Of a stretch of DNA of 64,000 nucleotides, positions 41,272 to 50,321 are shown one piece after another. Origin of the DNA: Gemmatimonadales bacterium (lineage in GTDB: Bacteria > Gemmatimonadota > Gemmatimonadetes > Gemmatimonadales > GWC2-71-9); contig DASUJH010000049.1 of NCBI GenBank assembly GCA_036279355.1, positions 47,166 to 111,165 of the forward strand, read 5' to 3'. A model generated the notes under the pieces. The model was not told the DNA's origin. It made no database searches and was given only the letters and a program-made list of their open reading frames with translations. Within the stretch, counting starts at the first letter, position 1, and the number at the start of each line of letters is the position of its first letter. The translations under genes were made by a program, and so were the position numbers.

Positions 41272-43954
41272 AGGTCGCCGCATTACCCAATCGCGTGAGC
41301 ACGGTCGCGTGAGTGCCCTCGCATTTGTCGCCCGGCTCGTGGGCCGCGAGCTCCGGGCCGAGCCGCGCAAGCTCGCGCTGCTCACGGCGTCGGTCACGGC
41401 CGGCGTCGCGGCGCTCGTCGCCATCAACTCGTTCACCGTGAACCTGCAGGACTCGGTCGCCCGCCAGGCGCGGGCGCTGCTCGGCGCCGATCTCGTCGTG
41501 ACGAGCCGCACGCCCTTCTCGCCCAGGGTCGAGGCGCTGATCGATTCCGTCGCCGCGCGACGCACCGGCTGCTCGATCGCTTCGCCCTGTGGCGCCACCG
41601 CGCGCGTCACCGACTTCCCCGCCATGGGATACGTGCCGCGCACCACCGGCAGCCGCCTGGTGCAGGTCTCGGCGATCGAGGGCGCATATCCATTCTACGG
41701 CGAGATCAAGACCGAACCTGCGTCGGCATGGCGCACGCTGCAAGATGGCCAGCACGCGGTGGTGGACCCGGCGCTGCTCACCTCGCTCGGCGCGCGCGTG
41801 GGCGATACCCTCGCCCTGGGCGACGGGCGCTTCATCGTGACCGGCACGGTCGTGAATCTCGCGGGCGACGTCGGCGTGAGCGCGGCGTTCGGGCCCCGCG
41901 TGTTCATTCCCGCTCGCTACCTGGACCGGATGCGCGTGCTCGGCACCGGCTCGCGTGCCGAGCACTCGATTTTCGTGAAGCTGTCACCGGGGCTTCCGGC
42001 GCAGGCGGTGGCGGCCCGCTGGCGTCCCGTGCTCCGGCCCGACCGCGCGCGCGTCCGCACCGTGGCCGACGACCGCGCCGACCTCAACGACACGCTCACG
42101 CGCCTCGCGCGATACCTGGGTCTCGTCGCCGTGATCGCGCTCCTGCTGGGCGGCGTGGGTGTCGCGAGCGCGGTAGTCGCATTCGTGCGGCGAAAGCTCG
42201 AAGCCATCGCGGTGCTCCGCTGCCTCGGCGCCACCTCGCGTCAGGTGTTTGCCGCCTATCTCACGCAGGCCGTCGTGCTCGGCCTCGTGGGAAGCCTTGT
42301 GGGCGCACTGCTCGGTGTCGCCGCGCAGCAGGCCCTCCCCGGCGTGCTCCGCGGGCTCCTCCCGGTCGACGTGCGCGCCGAACCGGTGCCCGGCGCGATG
42401 CTGCTCGGCGTGGGTGCGGGGGTGTGGACCGCGGTGGTGTTCGCGCTGCTTCCGCTGCTTCCGGTGCGGCTCGTTTCGCCGCTCGCAGCACTCCGCCGTC
42501 CATACGACGGCGCGCCGGTGCCGCCCGACCTCTGGCGCTGGCCCGCAGCGCTGGCGCTCGCCGCCAGTGTCGTGGCCCTCGCAGCACTCGAGGTCGGGAG
42601 CTGGCGCACGGGAGCCATCTTTGCCGCGGCGGTGGGCGTGGCGCTCGGCGTGCTCTGGCTTGCGGCGTGGCTCTTGACCCGCGCCGTCCGCCGCTGGTTT
42701 CCGGCGAGCTGGCCGTATGTCTGGCGCCAGGGGCTCGCCAACCTCCACCGCCCCGCCAATCAGACGGTGGCGGTGGTGCTGGCACTCGGCTTCGGCGCGT
42801 TTCTCCTGAGCACGCTTTTCCTGGTGCAGCACAACCTGCTGCGGGGGCTCGCGCTCACCGGCGGTCCGGCGCGCCCCAACCTCGTCCTCATCGATATCCA
42901 GCGCGACCAACTCCCCGCCGTCAAGCAGGAGCTCCGCGCGCGGGGGCTCGACGCGGCGCCGCCGGTGCCGATCGTGCCGATGCGCATCCTTTCGGTGAGG
43001 GGCAGCGAAACGGGTGACGCCGCCCGGACCCGGCGTCCGCGAGGCGACACGCGCGATGCCCGGGGCGAGGCGCCGCGTGACGACGGCTGGGCGCGCCGCC
43101 GCGAGTACCGCTCGACCTACCGCGACACGCTGGTCGCTTCCGAGCGGATCGTGGCGGGCCATTGGTGGTCGAATGCCGGGAGCACCGCGGCCCTTCCGGC
43201 GGCGGCCCCGGTATCCGCTGCACTCCCCGACACCGCCGTCGCCATTTCCGTCGAGCGCGAGCTTGCCGGCGAGCTCGGTGTCGGCGTGGGGGACGAGATC
43301 GTGTGGGACGTCCAGGGCGTGCCGATCCGCTCCCGCGTGGCGAGCCTGCGCGAGGTGAACTGGGCGCGCTTCGAGCCCAACTTCTTCGTCGTGTTCGCGC
43401 CGGGCGCGCTGGAGGCGGCCCCGCAGAGCTTCGTCCTGCTCACCCGCGCCGCCGACGCCGTTGCGCGCGGCCGGGTGCAGCGCGCCGTGGCGGAGCGGTT
43501 CGCCAACGTCACGGTCATCGACCTTTCGCTCGTGCAGCAGACGATCGAGCGGCTGGTGAACCGCGTGACCCTCGCCATCCGCTTTATGGCGCTTTTCAGC
43601 CTCGCGACCGGCGCCCTGGTGCTCGCAGGTGCCATCGCGACCGGGCGCCTGCACCGCGTGCGCGAGGCGGTGCTCCTCCGCACCCTGGGCGCCACCCGCC
43701 GGCAGGTGCTGCGCATCGCGCTCGCCGAGTACCTGGCGCTCGGGCTGCTCGCCTCAGTCACCGCGGTCGCGCTTTCGGCAGGCGCGGCGTGGGGGCTCGC
43801 CCGCTGGTTCTTCGACGGCGGGTTCCGGTTGCCGCTGCCGGCGCTCGCCGGGCTGGTCGCGGCCATCGTGGCGCTCACCGTCGCGATGGGACTCTGGAGC
43901 AGCCGGAGCGCGCTCCGGCAGACGCCGCTCGCGGCACTACGCGACGAGAGCTAG
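41258..43954 (+). CDS. FtsX-like ABC permease (YbbP type)
   Basis: 898 residues. ATG at 41258 follows AGAGGA; a GTG at 41309 is an alternative. There are two FtsX modules with a central pair of helices: one N-terminal helix, a periplasmic MacB-like domain, three helices (about 285-395), two more spans near 430-480, a second helix, a second periplasmic domain and the last three helices (about 770-895). A Pro/Arg/Asp-rich charged loop near 585-625 is unusual. This double layout is that of YbbP. It forms the transporter with the preceding ATPase. Confidence 0.9.
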   Translation: MQLREGRRITQSREHGRVSALAFVARLVGRELRAEPRKLALLTASVTAGVAALVAINSFTVNLQDSVARQARALLGADLVVTSRTPFSPRVEALIDSVAARRTGCSIASPCGATARVTDFPAMGYVPRTTGSRLVQVSAIEGAYPFYGEIKTEPASAWRTLQDGQHAVVDPALLTSLGARVGDTLALGDGRFIVTGTVVNLAGDVGVSAAFGPRVFIPARYLDRMRVLGTGSRAEHSIFVKLSPGLPAQAVAARWRPVLRPDRARVRTVADDRADLNDTLTRLARYLGLVAVIALLLGGVGVASAVVAFVRRKLEAIAVLRCLGATSRQVFAAYLTQAVVLGLVGSLVGALLGVAAQQALPGVLRGLLPVDVRAEPVPGAMLLGVGAGVWTAVVFALLPLLPVRLVSPLAALRRPYDGAPVPPDLWRWPAALALAASVVALAALEVGSWRTGAIFAAAVGVALGVLWLAAWLLTRAVRRWFPASWPYVWRQGLANLHRPANQTVAVVLALGFGAFLLSTLFLVQHNLLRGLALTGGPARPNLVLIDIQRDQLPAVKQELRARGLDAAPPVPIVPMRILSVRGSETGDAARTRRPRGDTRDARGEAPRDDGWARRREYRSTYRDTLVASERIVAGHWWSNAGSTAALPAAAPVSAALPDTAVAISVERELAGELGVGVGDEIVWDVQGVPIRSRVASLREVNWARFEPNFFVVFAPGALEAAPQSFVLLTRAADAVARGRVQRAVAERFANVTVIDLSLVQQTIERLVNRVTLAIRFMALFSLATGALVLAGAIATGRLHRVREAVLLRTLGATRRQVLRIALAEYLALGLLASVTAVALSAGAAWGLARWFFDGGFRLPLPALAGLVAAIVALTVAMGLWSSRSALRQTPLAALRDES

Positions 43955-43996
43955 CTCCCGTTACTCTTCACCTAGCGAATTCAACCTGGAGCTTTC

Positions 43997-44587
43997 ATGC
44001 TGTACGACTCCGAGCCCGCCGAGAGTCCTCCCGTCGTCGCGTACGATCTGGTGGGCGAGCGCCTGCTGCGCGCGCGGACGATCATCATCAGCGGTGAGAT
44101 CAATCAGAAGGTGGCGGCGACCGTTTCGAGCCACCTGCTGGCGCTCTCGGCCGAGTCGGATGCCGACATCACCGTGTTCCTCAACTCGCAGGGCGGCCAT
44201 GTCGAGGCGGGCGACACCATCCACGACCTGATCAGGTTCGTGCGTCCGCACATCCGCATTATCGGCACCGGCTGGGTGGCGAGCGCGGGCGCGCTCATCT
44301 ACGTCTCCGTGCCGCGGGAGCAGCGCTACTGTCTGCCCAACACCCGCTTCCTCCTGCACCAGCCCGCGGGCGGGGCCGGCGGCAGTGCCAGCGATATCGA
44401 CATCGAGGCGCGCGAGATCATCCGCATGCGCGACCGGCTCAACCGCATCTTTGCGCGGGAGACGGGCCAGCCGCTCGAGCGGATCGAGGAGGACACCCAC
44501 CGCAACTTCTGGCTCGGCGCCGAGGCGGCGATCAAGTACGGCCTGGTGGGGCGGATCATCGAGCGGGCGTCGGACCTGGAGAAGTAG
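43997..44587 (+). CDS. clpP: ClpP-family protease paralogue with Ser-His-Asn triad
   Basis: 196 residues. Nucleophile Ser96 in GWVASAGAL and His121 in FLLHQPAGG are present, as is the SQGG oxyanion loop. The triad Asp, which follows the DTxR motif in standard ClpP (DTERD), is Asn170 (DTHRN). Some ClpP1 paralogues (for example Listeria ClpP1) are known to have Asn there and to need a second ClpP for full activity. There is no clpX, clpC or second clpP nearby. It is likely a helper or alternative ClpP subunit. Confidence 0.9.
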   Translation: MLYDSEPAESPPVVAYDLVGERLLRARTIIISGEINQKVAATVSSHLLALSAESDADITVFLNSQGGHVEAGDTIHDLIRFVRPHIRIIGTGWVASAGALIYVSVPREQRYCLPNTRFLLHQPAGGAGGSASDIDIEAREIIRMRDRLNRIFARETGQPLERIEEDTHRNFWLGAEAAIKYGLVGRIIERASDLEK

Positions 44588-44616
44588 CCCCCGCGGCCTT
44601 CACCCGCGCCAGATCG

Positions 44617-45351
44617 TCATTCGGGGCGCGCCGTGCGGTCGCCGTTGCCGCCCGCGCCCACGAGGCGCTTCAATCCGGTGTTCGAGAATGCGCGCGCCAG
44701 TAGCGCCAGGCCGCCCGCTTCGAACACTGGCGCCAGCACGCCGCGCCGGCGGAGGCCCGAGATTGCCATTGCGGCCCCGGCGAGGCCGGCGACGAGGCGC
44801 GTCGTCGGGGACCAGTTGGTCCGGAGAAAGTCCGGGCGGTCGCCTCGCGTCGGGACGCTGCCTTGCAGGCTCGGGACGTCGCCGGCGCGGTCGTAGACCT
44901 GCAGCTCGTCATTCACCTCGGTGACGCCCCGCACCTTCCGCACGGCGGTCTCCACCCGCTCCGCTTCGCTCGCCAGCACCTCGCCGCTCAGCGTCACGCG
45001 GCCGTCGACAGCGGATACGGCGATTGCGCCGGGATGGGAGGCCGCGCGCCCGAGCTCGGCTCTCACGCGCTCGGCCAGTTGCGCATCGGTCGGCTCGTCG
45101 CTCCGTAATTTCGACCGTGCTTCGGCCACGAGCCCGCGCGTCCGGTTGCGCAGGTCGCGTCCGGTCGCGCCGGCGGCATCGCCGGCCTTGTTGAAGGAGC
45201 GCACGGCCTTGTCGCGGAAGAGCGAGCGCCGCCTCCTCCCGCGCTCGGGGTCCAGCATGTACATCGCCGCCGCGCCCAGGGCGGCCCCCGCGATCAGATT
45301 CGATCGGGATGACGTCGGTCCAATCGAGGGCGACTCGATTCTCGTTCGCAT
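44617..45351 (-). CDS. BON-domain envelope protein
   Basis: 244 residues. The N-terminal half holds a hydrophobic segment (LIAGAALGAAAMYML, about 19-33) followed by Arg-rich DPERGRRRR as in YtxH-like proteins. A single BON domain (about 90-150, with the conserved HPGAIAVSAVDGRVTLSGEV and VRGVTEVNDEL) binds phospholipids or surfaces. A second hydrophobic stretch lies near 185-220. Such proteins are often stress- or osmotically induced. It is divergent from the protein at 45621 with a palindrome between them. Confidence 0.85.
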   Translation of the reverse strand: MRTRIESPSIGPTSSRSNLIAGAALGAAAMYMLDPERGRRRRSLFRDKAVRSFNKAGDAAGATGRDLRNRTRGLVAEARSKLRSDEPTDAQLAERVRAELGRAASHPGAIAVSAVDGRVTLSGEVLASEAERVETAVRKVRGVTEVNDELQVYDRAGDVPSLQGSVPTRGDRPDFLRTNWSPTTRLVAGLAGAAMAISGLRRRGVLAPVFEAGGLALLARAFSNTGLKRLVGAGGNGDRTARPE

Positions 45352-45470
45352 ACCGCCGCTCCTGCTGCTGACACATTGACCCTCCTGCTTCGCCCCGTCG
45401 GATCGGTCGGTACGGGCGAATGCCGGATGGCTACTTCCGCCGAGTGTATCCGCCGGGCCGTGGTCTCCCA

Positions 45471-45484
45471 GTGACAGTTGTCAC
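45471..45484. promoter_or_regulatory. Palindromic operator-like site
   Basis: GTGACA-GT-TGTCAC, a perfect 6-bp inverted repeat with a 2-base centre, in the 269-base divergent region between the BON gene and the Ser/Arg-tail gene. TGACA/TGTCA half-sites are bound by several regulator families (for example FNR-, TetR- or MarR-like); the regulator is unknown. Confidence 0.45.
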
Positions 45485-45620
45485 AGCCGGCGCGCCTCAC
45501 GCGGGAGCGGGAACGAGGCTCGTCCGGAGCCGCGCTCGTGCGGTGGCTCACAGCCGTTACCGGGACCGGACCCATACTGGCATGTGACGGAACCGACCCG
45601 ACGACCCGAATGGAGGAACA

Positions 45621-46163
45621 ATGTCGAAGCACAGCAGCAAGACGACCACGGACCACCAGGAGATCAGGCGCTGGGCCGAGCAGCGCGATGCGCAGCCCGC
45701 CTGCGTGAAGGGGACGGGCGGCGGCGATCCCGGTATGATCCGGCTCGATTTCCCGGGGTACACCGGCCGCGACGAGCTCGACCACATTTCCTGGGATGAG
45801 TGGTTCGAGCAGTTCGACGACAACAACCTGGCGCTCGTGTATCAGGACACGACGGCCGAGGGCGAGCAGAGCAACTTCAACAAGCTGATCGGGCGGGAGA
45901 CGGCAAAGAAACGGGCGGCGGGCAAGTCGCACGCGTCGCGGCACGCGTCGCGGCGCTCGTCCAGCCAGTCCTCCGGACACACCTCGCGGAAGAGCTCACC
46001 CACGCGGCGCGCGGCCAGCCGGTCCAAGTCGGGTGGCTCGTCGAGCCGGTCGCGGTCCGGCGGGTCGCGGTCCGGCGGGAGGAAGAGCGGATCGAAATCG
46101 CGGTCCGGGTCGTCGTCGCGGCGCAAGTCGAGCGGCGGGTCGCGGAGCCGGCCAAAGCGGTAG
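45621..46163 (+). CDS. Conserved small protein with long Ser/Arg-rich tail
   Basis: 180 residues behind an excellent GGAGGA. The N-terminal 90 residues contain EIRRWAEQR, ACVKGTGGG, GMIRLDFPGY and ISWDEWFEQFDD, a pattern seen in uncharacterised stress-linked bacterial proteins. The C-terminal 80 residues are almost only Ser, Arg, Gly and Lys (SRSGGS-type repeats), basic and disordered, so they may bind DNA, RNA or polyphosphate. The tail could vary between strains by repeat slippage. Function unknown. Confidence 0.85.
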   Translation: MSKHSSKTTTDHQEIRRWAEQRDAQPACVKGTGGGDPGMIRLDFPGYTGRDELDHISWDEWFEQFDDNNLALVYQDTTAEGEQSNFNKLIGRETAKKRAAGKSHASRHASRRSSSQSSGHTSRKSSPTRRAASRSKSGGSSSRSRSGGSRSGGRKSGSKSRSGSSSRRKSSGGSRSRPKR

Positions 46164-46243
46164 AGGGTCGCGCCGGGGCCGGCGCTGCGGCTGAGGATCG
46201 GAGCGAGTGGGAAGCCACCGGCGCGGACGGGCTGCCTGCTCGA

Positions 46244-47326
46244 TCACCCCGCCGCCCCCGTCCTCCGCCGCACCGCCGGCGCCGCGGCCTCGTTCGCCAG
46301 CACGTGCAGCGCGGCCGCCAGCGGAATCGCGGCCAGCGCGCCCACGATCCCCCCGAGCGACGCCCCCGCGAAGAGCGCAAAGAGCACCAGCACCTGCGGC
46401 ACCTGCGTCTGACTCCGCATGATGTTCGGCGTCAGCAGGTGACCCTCCAGCAGCTCCAGTCCGACGTAGATCGCGAGCGCCAGCAGTGCCTGGTGGATCC
46501 CGTGGAAGAGCGCGAGCACGACGACGATCGCCCCCGCCACCACCGGGCCGATCACCGGGAGCAGCTCGCCCAGCATCGTGAGCAGCGCGGCCACGATCGG
46601 ATACTCGAAGTTGATGATGAGCAGCCCCACGCCCGCGAGCGTGCCCATGATCGCGGCGTCGATCACCACGCCGCGCACGTAGCCGCCCATCGCCCGGCCC
46701 ATGTCGCGGAGCACGCGCCCGGTGCCCGGCCGGCGCTCCGCCGGCACCAGCGAGAGCGCGAACTCGGTGAGCGAGGGCTGCGACACCAACCAGTAGAACG
46801 AAAGAAACGCGAGCAGCAGCAGCTCGGCGAGGCCCGACAGCACGCGTTGCGGCACGCTCAGGATGAGCCCGGCGAGCTTGCCGCCCTCGGACCGGAGCGT
46901 CGTCCTCACCTGCTCCCCCGCTCCGGCCTGCCATCGCTCGAGCCAGGCGCGTGCCTGATCGAACCACGAGGGCACGTCGTGCACGAGCTGCTGCCCCTGG
47001 TTCACGAGACGCGGAATCAGCAGCCAGCCGATGAGCCCAGCGATGACGAGAAGCGCGACATAGACGAGCGCCGCCGCGGCCGCCCTCGACATCCACCGCT
47101 CGAGCCATGTCACGACGGGCGCGAGCGCCTGCGCCAGCGTGATCGCTAACAGGAGCAGCGCGAGCGGCCGCGCGAGGAGCCGAAGGGCCCACACCAGGAT
47201 GGCTGCCGCAACCAGCACGGCGACCAGCACGACGGCGGCGCGCCAGTTGATGCCGGCGAGCGCGGTGCGGAGTTGGGCCAGGCTTTGCGTTGAGGATGGA
47301 GCGGAGGCGGGCGGTATGTCCGACAT
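46244..47326 (-). CDS. AI-2E family transporter (second copy)
   Basis: 360 residues with about eight membrane helices, PF01594 type: helices near 30-75, a soluble helix-rich part, then 'MLGELLPVIGPVVAGAI' and 'LEGHLLTPNIMRSQTQV', the latter matching the group of bacterial AI-2E permeases with the conserved 'EGxxLTP' motif. It is distant from the copy at 24151. The substrate is unknown. It is on the same strand as the standalone receiver upstream, with 52 bases between. Confidence 0.88.
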   Translation of the reverse strand: MSDIPPASAPSSTQSLAQLRTALAGINWRAAVVLVAVLVAAAILVWALRLLARPLALLLLAITLAQALAPVVTWLERWMSRAAAAALVYVALLVIAGLIGWLLIPRLVNQGQQLVHDVPSWFDQARAWLERWQAGAGEQVRTTLRSEGGKLAGLILSVPQRVLSGLAELLLLAFLSFYWLVSQPSLTEFALSLVPAERRPGTGRVLRDMGRAMGGYVRGVVIDAAIMGTLAGVGLLIINFEYPIVAALLTMLGELLPVIGPVVAGAIVVVLALFHGIHQALLALAIYVGLELLEGHLLTPNIMRSQTQVPQVLVLFALFAGASLGGIVGALAAIPLAAALHVLANEAAAPAVRRRTGAAG

Positions 47327-47378
47327 GGTCAGGGCGCGCCCAAATCGCCCCGTGCGCTACGGCCGCGGCGCGGAGCGC

Positions 47379-47747
47379 TCACCGCCGCGCCGTGAGACAC
47401 CGCCGGACTTCGTCCAGCAGCCGCTCCGGCGTGAACGGCTTCGCGAGCAGGCTGCACGGCGCCGCGATGCCCCGCGCCGCCAACTCCGCCGCCGCGTAGC
47501 CCGACATCAGGATGACCGGCAGCTCGGGATGCGCGTCCGAGAGTCGCTCCATGAGCTCGATGCCGTTCACGCGCGGCATCACGATGTCCGAGAGCACGAG
47601 CTCGATCGCGGGCGTGCCATGACGGATGATCTCCCAAGCCTGGGCGCCGTCGCACGCCTCGACCGTCGCAAACCCCTCGGCCTCCAGCATCCGCGCCGCC
47701 AGCCGCCGGACGGTCCGCTCGTCGTCCACCACAAGTATTGATCCCAT
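47379..47747 (-). CDS. Single-domain response regulator (CheY-like)
   Basis: 122 residues, one complete receiver: acidic pair DDE at 8-10, phospho-acceptor Asp54 in LVLSDIVMP, MSGYA Ser, and Lys in LLAKPF. Without an output domain it must act by binding another protein. It resembles receivers at the ends of hybrid kinases such as that at 14211, but no kinase adjoins it. Confidence 0.92.
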   Translation of the reverse strand: MGSILVVDDERTVRRLAARMLEAEGFATVEACDGAQAWEIIRHGTPAIELVLSDIVMPRVNGIELMERLSDAHPELPVILMSGYAAAELAARGIAAPCSLLAKPFTPERLLDEVRRCLTARR

Positions 47748-47960
47748 TCTCGATCACTGACTGGCGTCGGCGCACCTCCGCCGCGCGCGCCCCACCCGCC
47801 ACTCGGGCCCTGGTTCGTGAAGCGCTGGAAGATAACCGCATCCGGGCCACCCTTCACCGCAGCAGTCCGCCTTGCCGCGGAGGCCGGGCCGGTATCACTT
47901 ACCGGGGACAGCCGGCCGCATGGGGCGCCCGGCACGTGAAGGACCCGGGAGATTGCTTCG

Positions 47961-48275
47961 ATGTCGTTCGATCAATATCACGAGCCGCCGGACGAGCTGC
48001 CGGCAGAAACCCGCACGTTCGCCCGCATGCTGGCATCGCTCACCGAAGAGGCCGACGCCATCGGCTGGTACCAGCAGCGGCTCGCGGTCGAGCCCGACGC
48101 CGAGGCGCGCGCCATCATGCGCGACGCGCAGAAAGAGGAGTTCAAGCACTTCGGCATGGACCTGGAGTTCCTGCTGCGCAAGCACCCGACGTGGCGCGCC
48201 GAGCTCAAGAAGATCCTCTTCAAGAGCGGCGACATCGTGGAGCACGGCGAGGACGCCGAGAAGGCCGCGGGGTGA
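47961..48275 (+). CDS. Encapsulated-ferritin-like protein (EncFtn family)
   Basis: 104 residues with GGGAG upstream. It follows the EncFtn pattern from the start: YHEPPDEL, ETR, SLTEEADAIGWYQQR (Glu29/Glu30, Trp36, Tyr37), then KEEFKH with the iron-ligand Glu/His pair. EncFtn is a half-ferritin whose dimers form a ferroxidase site, normally packaged in an encapsulin shell that stores the iron. The C-terminus (GDIVEHGEDAEKAAG) lacks the LGIGSL-type targeting peptide, and no encapsulin gene is in the window. It is coupled (GTGA) to the next small gene. Confidence 0.82.
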   Translation: MSFDQYHEPPDELPAETRTFARMLASLTEEADAIGWYQQRLAVEPDAEARAIMRDAQKEEFKHFGMDLEFLLRKHPTWRAELKKILFKSGDIVEHGEDAEKAAG

Positions 48276-48496
48276 GCGCGCCGGGGAGCGGAGCGGACGA
48301 TTCGCACGGGGACGCCTCGGCCAGACCCGATCGGGCCGAGCCCGAGGCGATTCGCTCGGCACTCATTCGGGCGGCGCTCGACGGCTACGAGCGCGCCGCG
48401 ATGAGCGGCCTCTGCTGCGAGGGCGCCTGGGAGGCGGCGGTCGCGGCCATGCGCGCGGCGCAGCTTCCGGTACCGGGTGGCCGTTCCGATGCCTGA
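48272..48496 (+). CDS. Small helical protein coupled to the ferritin-like gene
   Basis: 74 residues from a GTG that shares GTGA with the ferritin-like stop. A hydrophilic, disordered N-terminus is followed by the helix pair 'IRSALIRAALDGYERAAMSGLC' and 'GAWEAAVAAMR', with two adjacent Cys residues. Similar short acidic proteins with a YE...GLC...GAWE motif occur as conserved hypotheticals in other bacteria. The coupling suggests a job with the iron protein. Function unknown. Confidence 0.6.
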   Translation: MSAPGSGADDSHGDASARPDRAEPEAIRSALIRAALDGYERAAMSGLCCEGAWEAAVAAMRAAQLPVPGGRSDA

Positions 48497-48707
48497 CGCG
48501 CTCGCCGTCATCCGCAGCTTCATGATCGAGGCCGACGCCGAGCTGGCCCGCGCCATCCTCGAGGCCAACGGGATCGGCGCCTATCTCCTGCGCGACAACG
48601 CCGGCGGAATGTTGCCGTCACTGCAGATCATCTCCGAGATTCGCCTCGCCGTGCGCGCCGAGGATGCCGAGGAGGCGCGCGCCGTGCTCGAGGCGGGCGA
48701 CGGGTAG
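48489..48707 (+). CDS. DUF2007-domain small protein
   Basis: 72 residues from the ATG at 48489 (GTG at 48477 is in frame). It has the DUF2007 core: an alpha/beta unit that starts with 'IRSFMIEADAELARAILEANGI' and ends with 'IRLAVRAEDAEEARAVLEAG'. The domain occurs in putative signal-transducing proteins and trypsin-inhibitor-like regulators; the function is unproven. It overlaps the preceding gene by 8 bases, so three small genes from 47961 likely form one operon. Confidence 0.8.
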   Translation: MPDALAVIRSFMIEADAELARAILEANGIGAYLLRDNAGGMLPSLQIISEIRLAVRAEDAEEARAVLEAGDG

Positions 48708-48797
48708 CGCTGCCGCGCCGCGCTTCCCCCGCCCTCCGGCCCGCCGTATACTTTTCGCCCGTCCAACGCTGCGAATCGACTCCCCACGAGGACCCGC

Positions 48798-49700
48798 ATG
48801 CTCGCCATCGATCTCGCCGGAAAGCGCGCGCTCGTCGCCGGGGTGTCGGACGACGGCGGGTTCGGCTTCGCCATCGCCAGGGCGCTGGCCGAGGCCGGCG
48901 CGTCGATCCTCGTCGGAAGCTGGCCCCCGGCCCTCGGCATTTTCCGCAAGCTGCTCGAGCGCGGCAAGATGGCCGACTCGCTCGCGCTCTCCGGCGGCCG
49001 CACGCTCGAGTTCGAGCGGATCTATCCGCTCGACGCCGCCTACGACAGCCTGGCCGACGCGGCCGCCGACGTGCGCGAGAACAAGCGCTACCGGGACGAA
49101 GGGGACTTCAGCATCGAGGGCATGGCGGCGCGCGTGCGCGAAGATTTCGGAGACCAGGGGCTCGACCTCGTGGTCCACAGCCTCGCCAACGGCCCCGAGG
49201 TGAAGAACCCGCTGCTCGAGACGAGCCGGGCCGGCTACCTCGCCGCGGTGAGCGTGAGCGCGTACAGCAACGTGTCGCTCGTGCGCCGCCTGGCGCCGCT
49301 CATGCGGCCCGGCGGCGCGTTCCTCTCGCTCACCTACATGGCGGGCGAGCGCGTTATTCCCGGCTACGGTGGCGGGATGTCGAGCGCCAAGGCCGCGCTC
49401 GAGGCCGACACCCGCACGCTCGCCTACGAGGCGGGGCGCCGCTGGGGCGTGCGGGTGAACGCGATCTCCGCCGGGCCCTGGGCGTCGCGCGCCGCGACCG
49501 CGATCGGGTTCATCGACACGATGATCGCCTACACGTCGGCCAATTCGCCGCTCCCCCGCCCCATCGATGCGAGCGACGTGGGGCACACCGCCGCATTTCT
49601 TCTGAGCCCGCTCGCGCGTGGCATCACGGGCAGCGTGGTGTACGTGGACAACGGCTATCACGCGATGGGCATGGCCGCGCCGGCACAGGCTGCCCCTTGA
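48798..49700 (+). CDS. fabI: Enoyl-ACP reductase FabI (plant-like form)
   Basis: 300 residues, longer than the roughly 260 of Escherichia coli FabI. It has an N-terminal GVSDDGGFG nucleotide loop, HSLANG, and the catalytic YMAGERVIPGY with the paired Tyr residues and SSAKAALE Lys. The inserted stretch near 55-110 and the 'IDTMIAYTSANSPLPRP' end resemble the plastid and apicomplexan enzymes. It carries out the last reduction of fatty-acid elongation with NADH. It is co-directional with the next, TTG-started gene. Confidence 0.9.
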   Translation: MLAIDLAGKRALVAGVSDDGGFGFAIARALAEAGASILVGSWPPALGIFRKLLERGKMADSLALSGGRTLEFERIYPLDAAYDSLADAAADVRENKRYRDEGDFSIEGMAARVREDFGDQGLDLVVHSLANGPEVKNPLLETSRAGYLAAVSVSAYSNVSLVRRLAPLMRPGGAFLSLTYMAGERVIPGYGGGMSSAKAALEADTRTLAYEAGRRWGVRVNAISAGPWASRAATAIGFIDTMIAYTSANSPLPRPIDASDVGHTAAFLLSPLARGITGSVVYVDNGYHAMGMAAPAQAAP

Positions 49701-50290
49701 TTGAGAATTGCCGGCGCCGCGCCCGCGTCCGGTTTCTTGCCGCGCTCGCGAGCTCGGCCGCCGGCGTCAGCATTACCCCCGCGCCCACGCGGGCCCAGCA
49801 GATCGCCGCCCGCTATGACTGGACCATGCCGCCCGGTTATCGCGAGGTTCAGCTTCGCGCGCAGGAAACCCAGCGGACGCTCCTCCTCGCCATGGCCGAC
49901 TCGATGCCCGAGCGCTGGTATCGCGACGCAGCGGCCGAGGGCCAACGCGACTTTGCCCAGCAGGTCCACCACGCTGCCGCCGCCGACCTCTACATCGTCT
50001 CCCACTACGTGAAATCCGAGGAGACGCCGTTCATCCAGGACACCGCGGCCACATTCAACAGCCGCTCCGGCCTCGAGCGCTTCATCAACGCGGCGTACGA
50101 CTACAGCACCCGCGCTCTCAAGGACCAGTCCGACGCCGACCGGTCGAAATTGATCTGGTACTTCGGTCAGAAGATCCCGCGCTGGCTCGTATGGGACGAG
50201 CTGAATCAGCACACGCTGTGGACGTTGGGGCAGGTGGTGGCGAATTTCCGGAAGCACGGCATGCCGCCGCCGGCGTTTTCGTACTACTAG
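49697..50290 (+). CDS. Secreted DinB-like protein
   Basis: 197 residues starting at a TTG that overlaps the fabI stop (TTGA); no other start precedes the signal peptide ([12 protein letters not shown], cleavage near TRAQ). The mature part is a four-helix bundle with [14 protein letters not shown] and [22 protein letters not shown], which are the His positions of DinB/YfiT-type metal sites. Secreted DinB-like proteins are widespread in Gemmatimonadota and Acidobacteria; their reaction is unknown. Confidence 0.78.
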   Translation: MIENCRRRARVRFLAALASSAAGVSITPAPTRAQQIAARYDWTMPPGYREVQLRAQETQRTLLLAMADSMPERWYRDAAAEGQRDFAQQVHHAAAADLYIVSHYVKSEETPFIQDTAATFNSRSGLERFINAAYDYSTRALKDQSDADRSKLIWYFGQKIPRWLVWDELNQHTLWTLGQVVANFRKHGMPPPAFSYY

Positions 50291-50321
50291 GCGCCCTGTC
50301 TCCCCCTACCGTCCATCCGCC

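Noticed and set aside
41258..41309. GTG at 41309 as the start of the FtsX-like permease
   Set aside because: The ATG at 41258 has a better purine-rich site (AGAGGA) and overlaps the ABC gene as is common; the GTG stays as an alternative.
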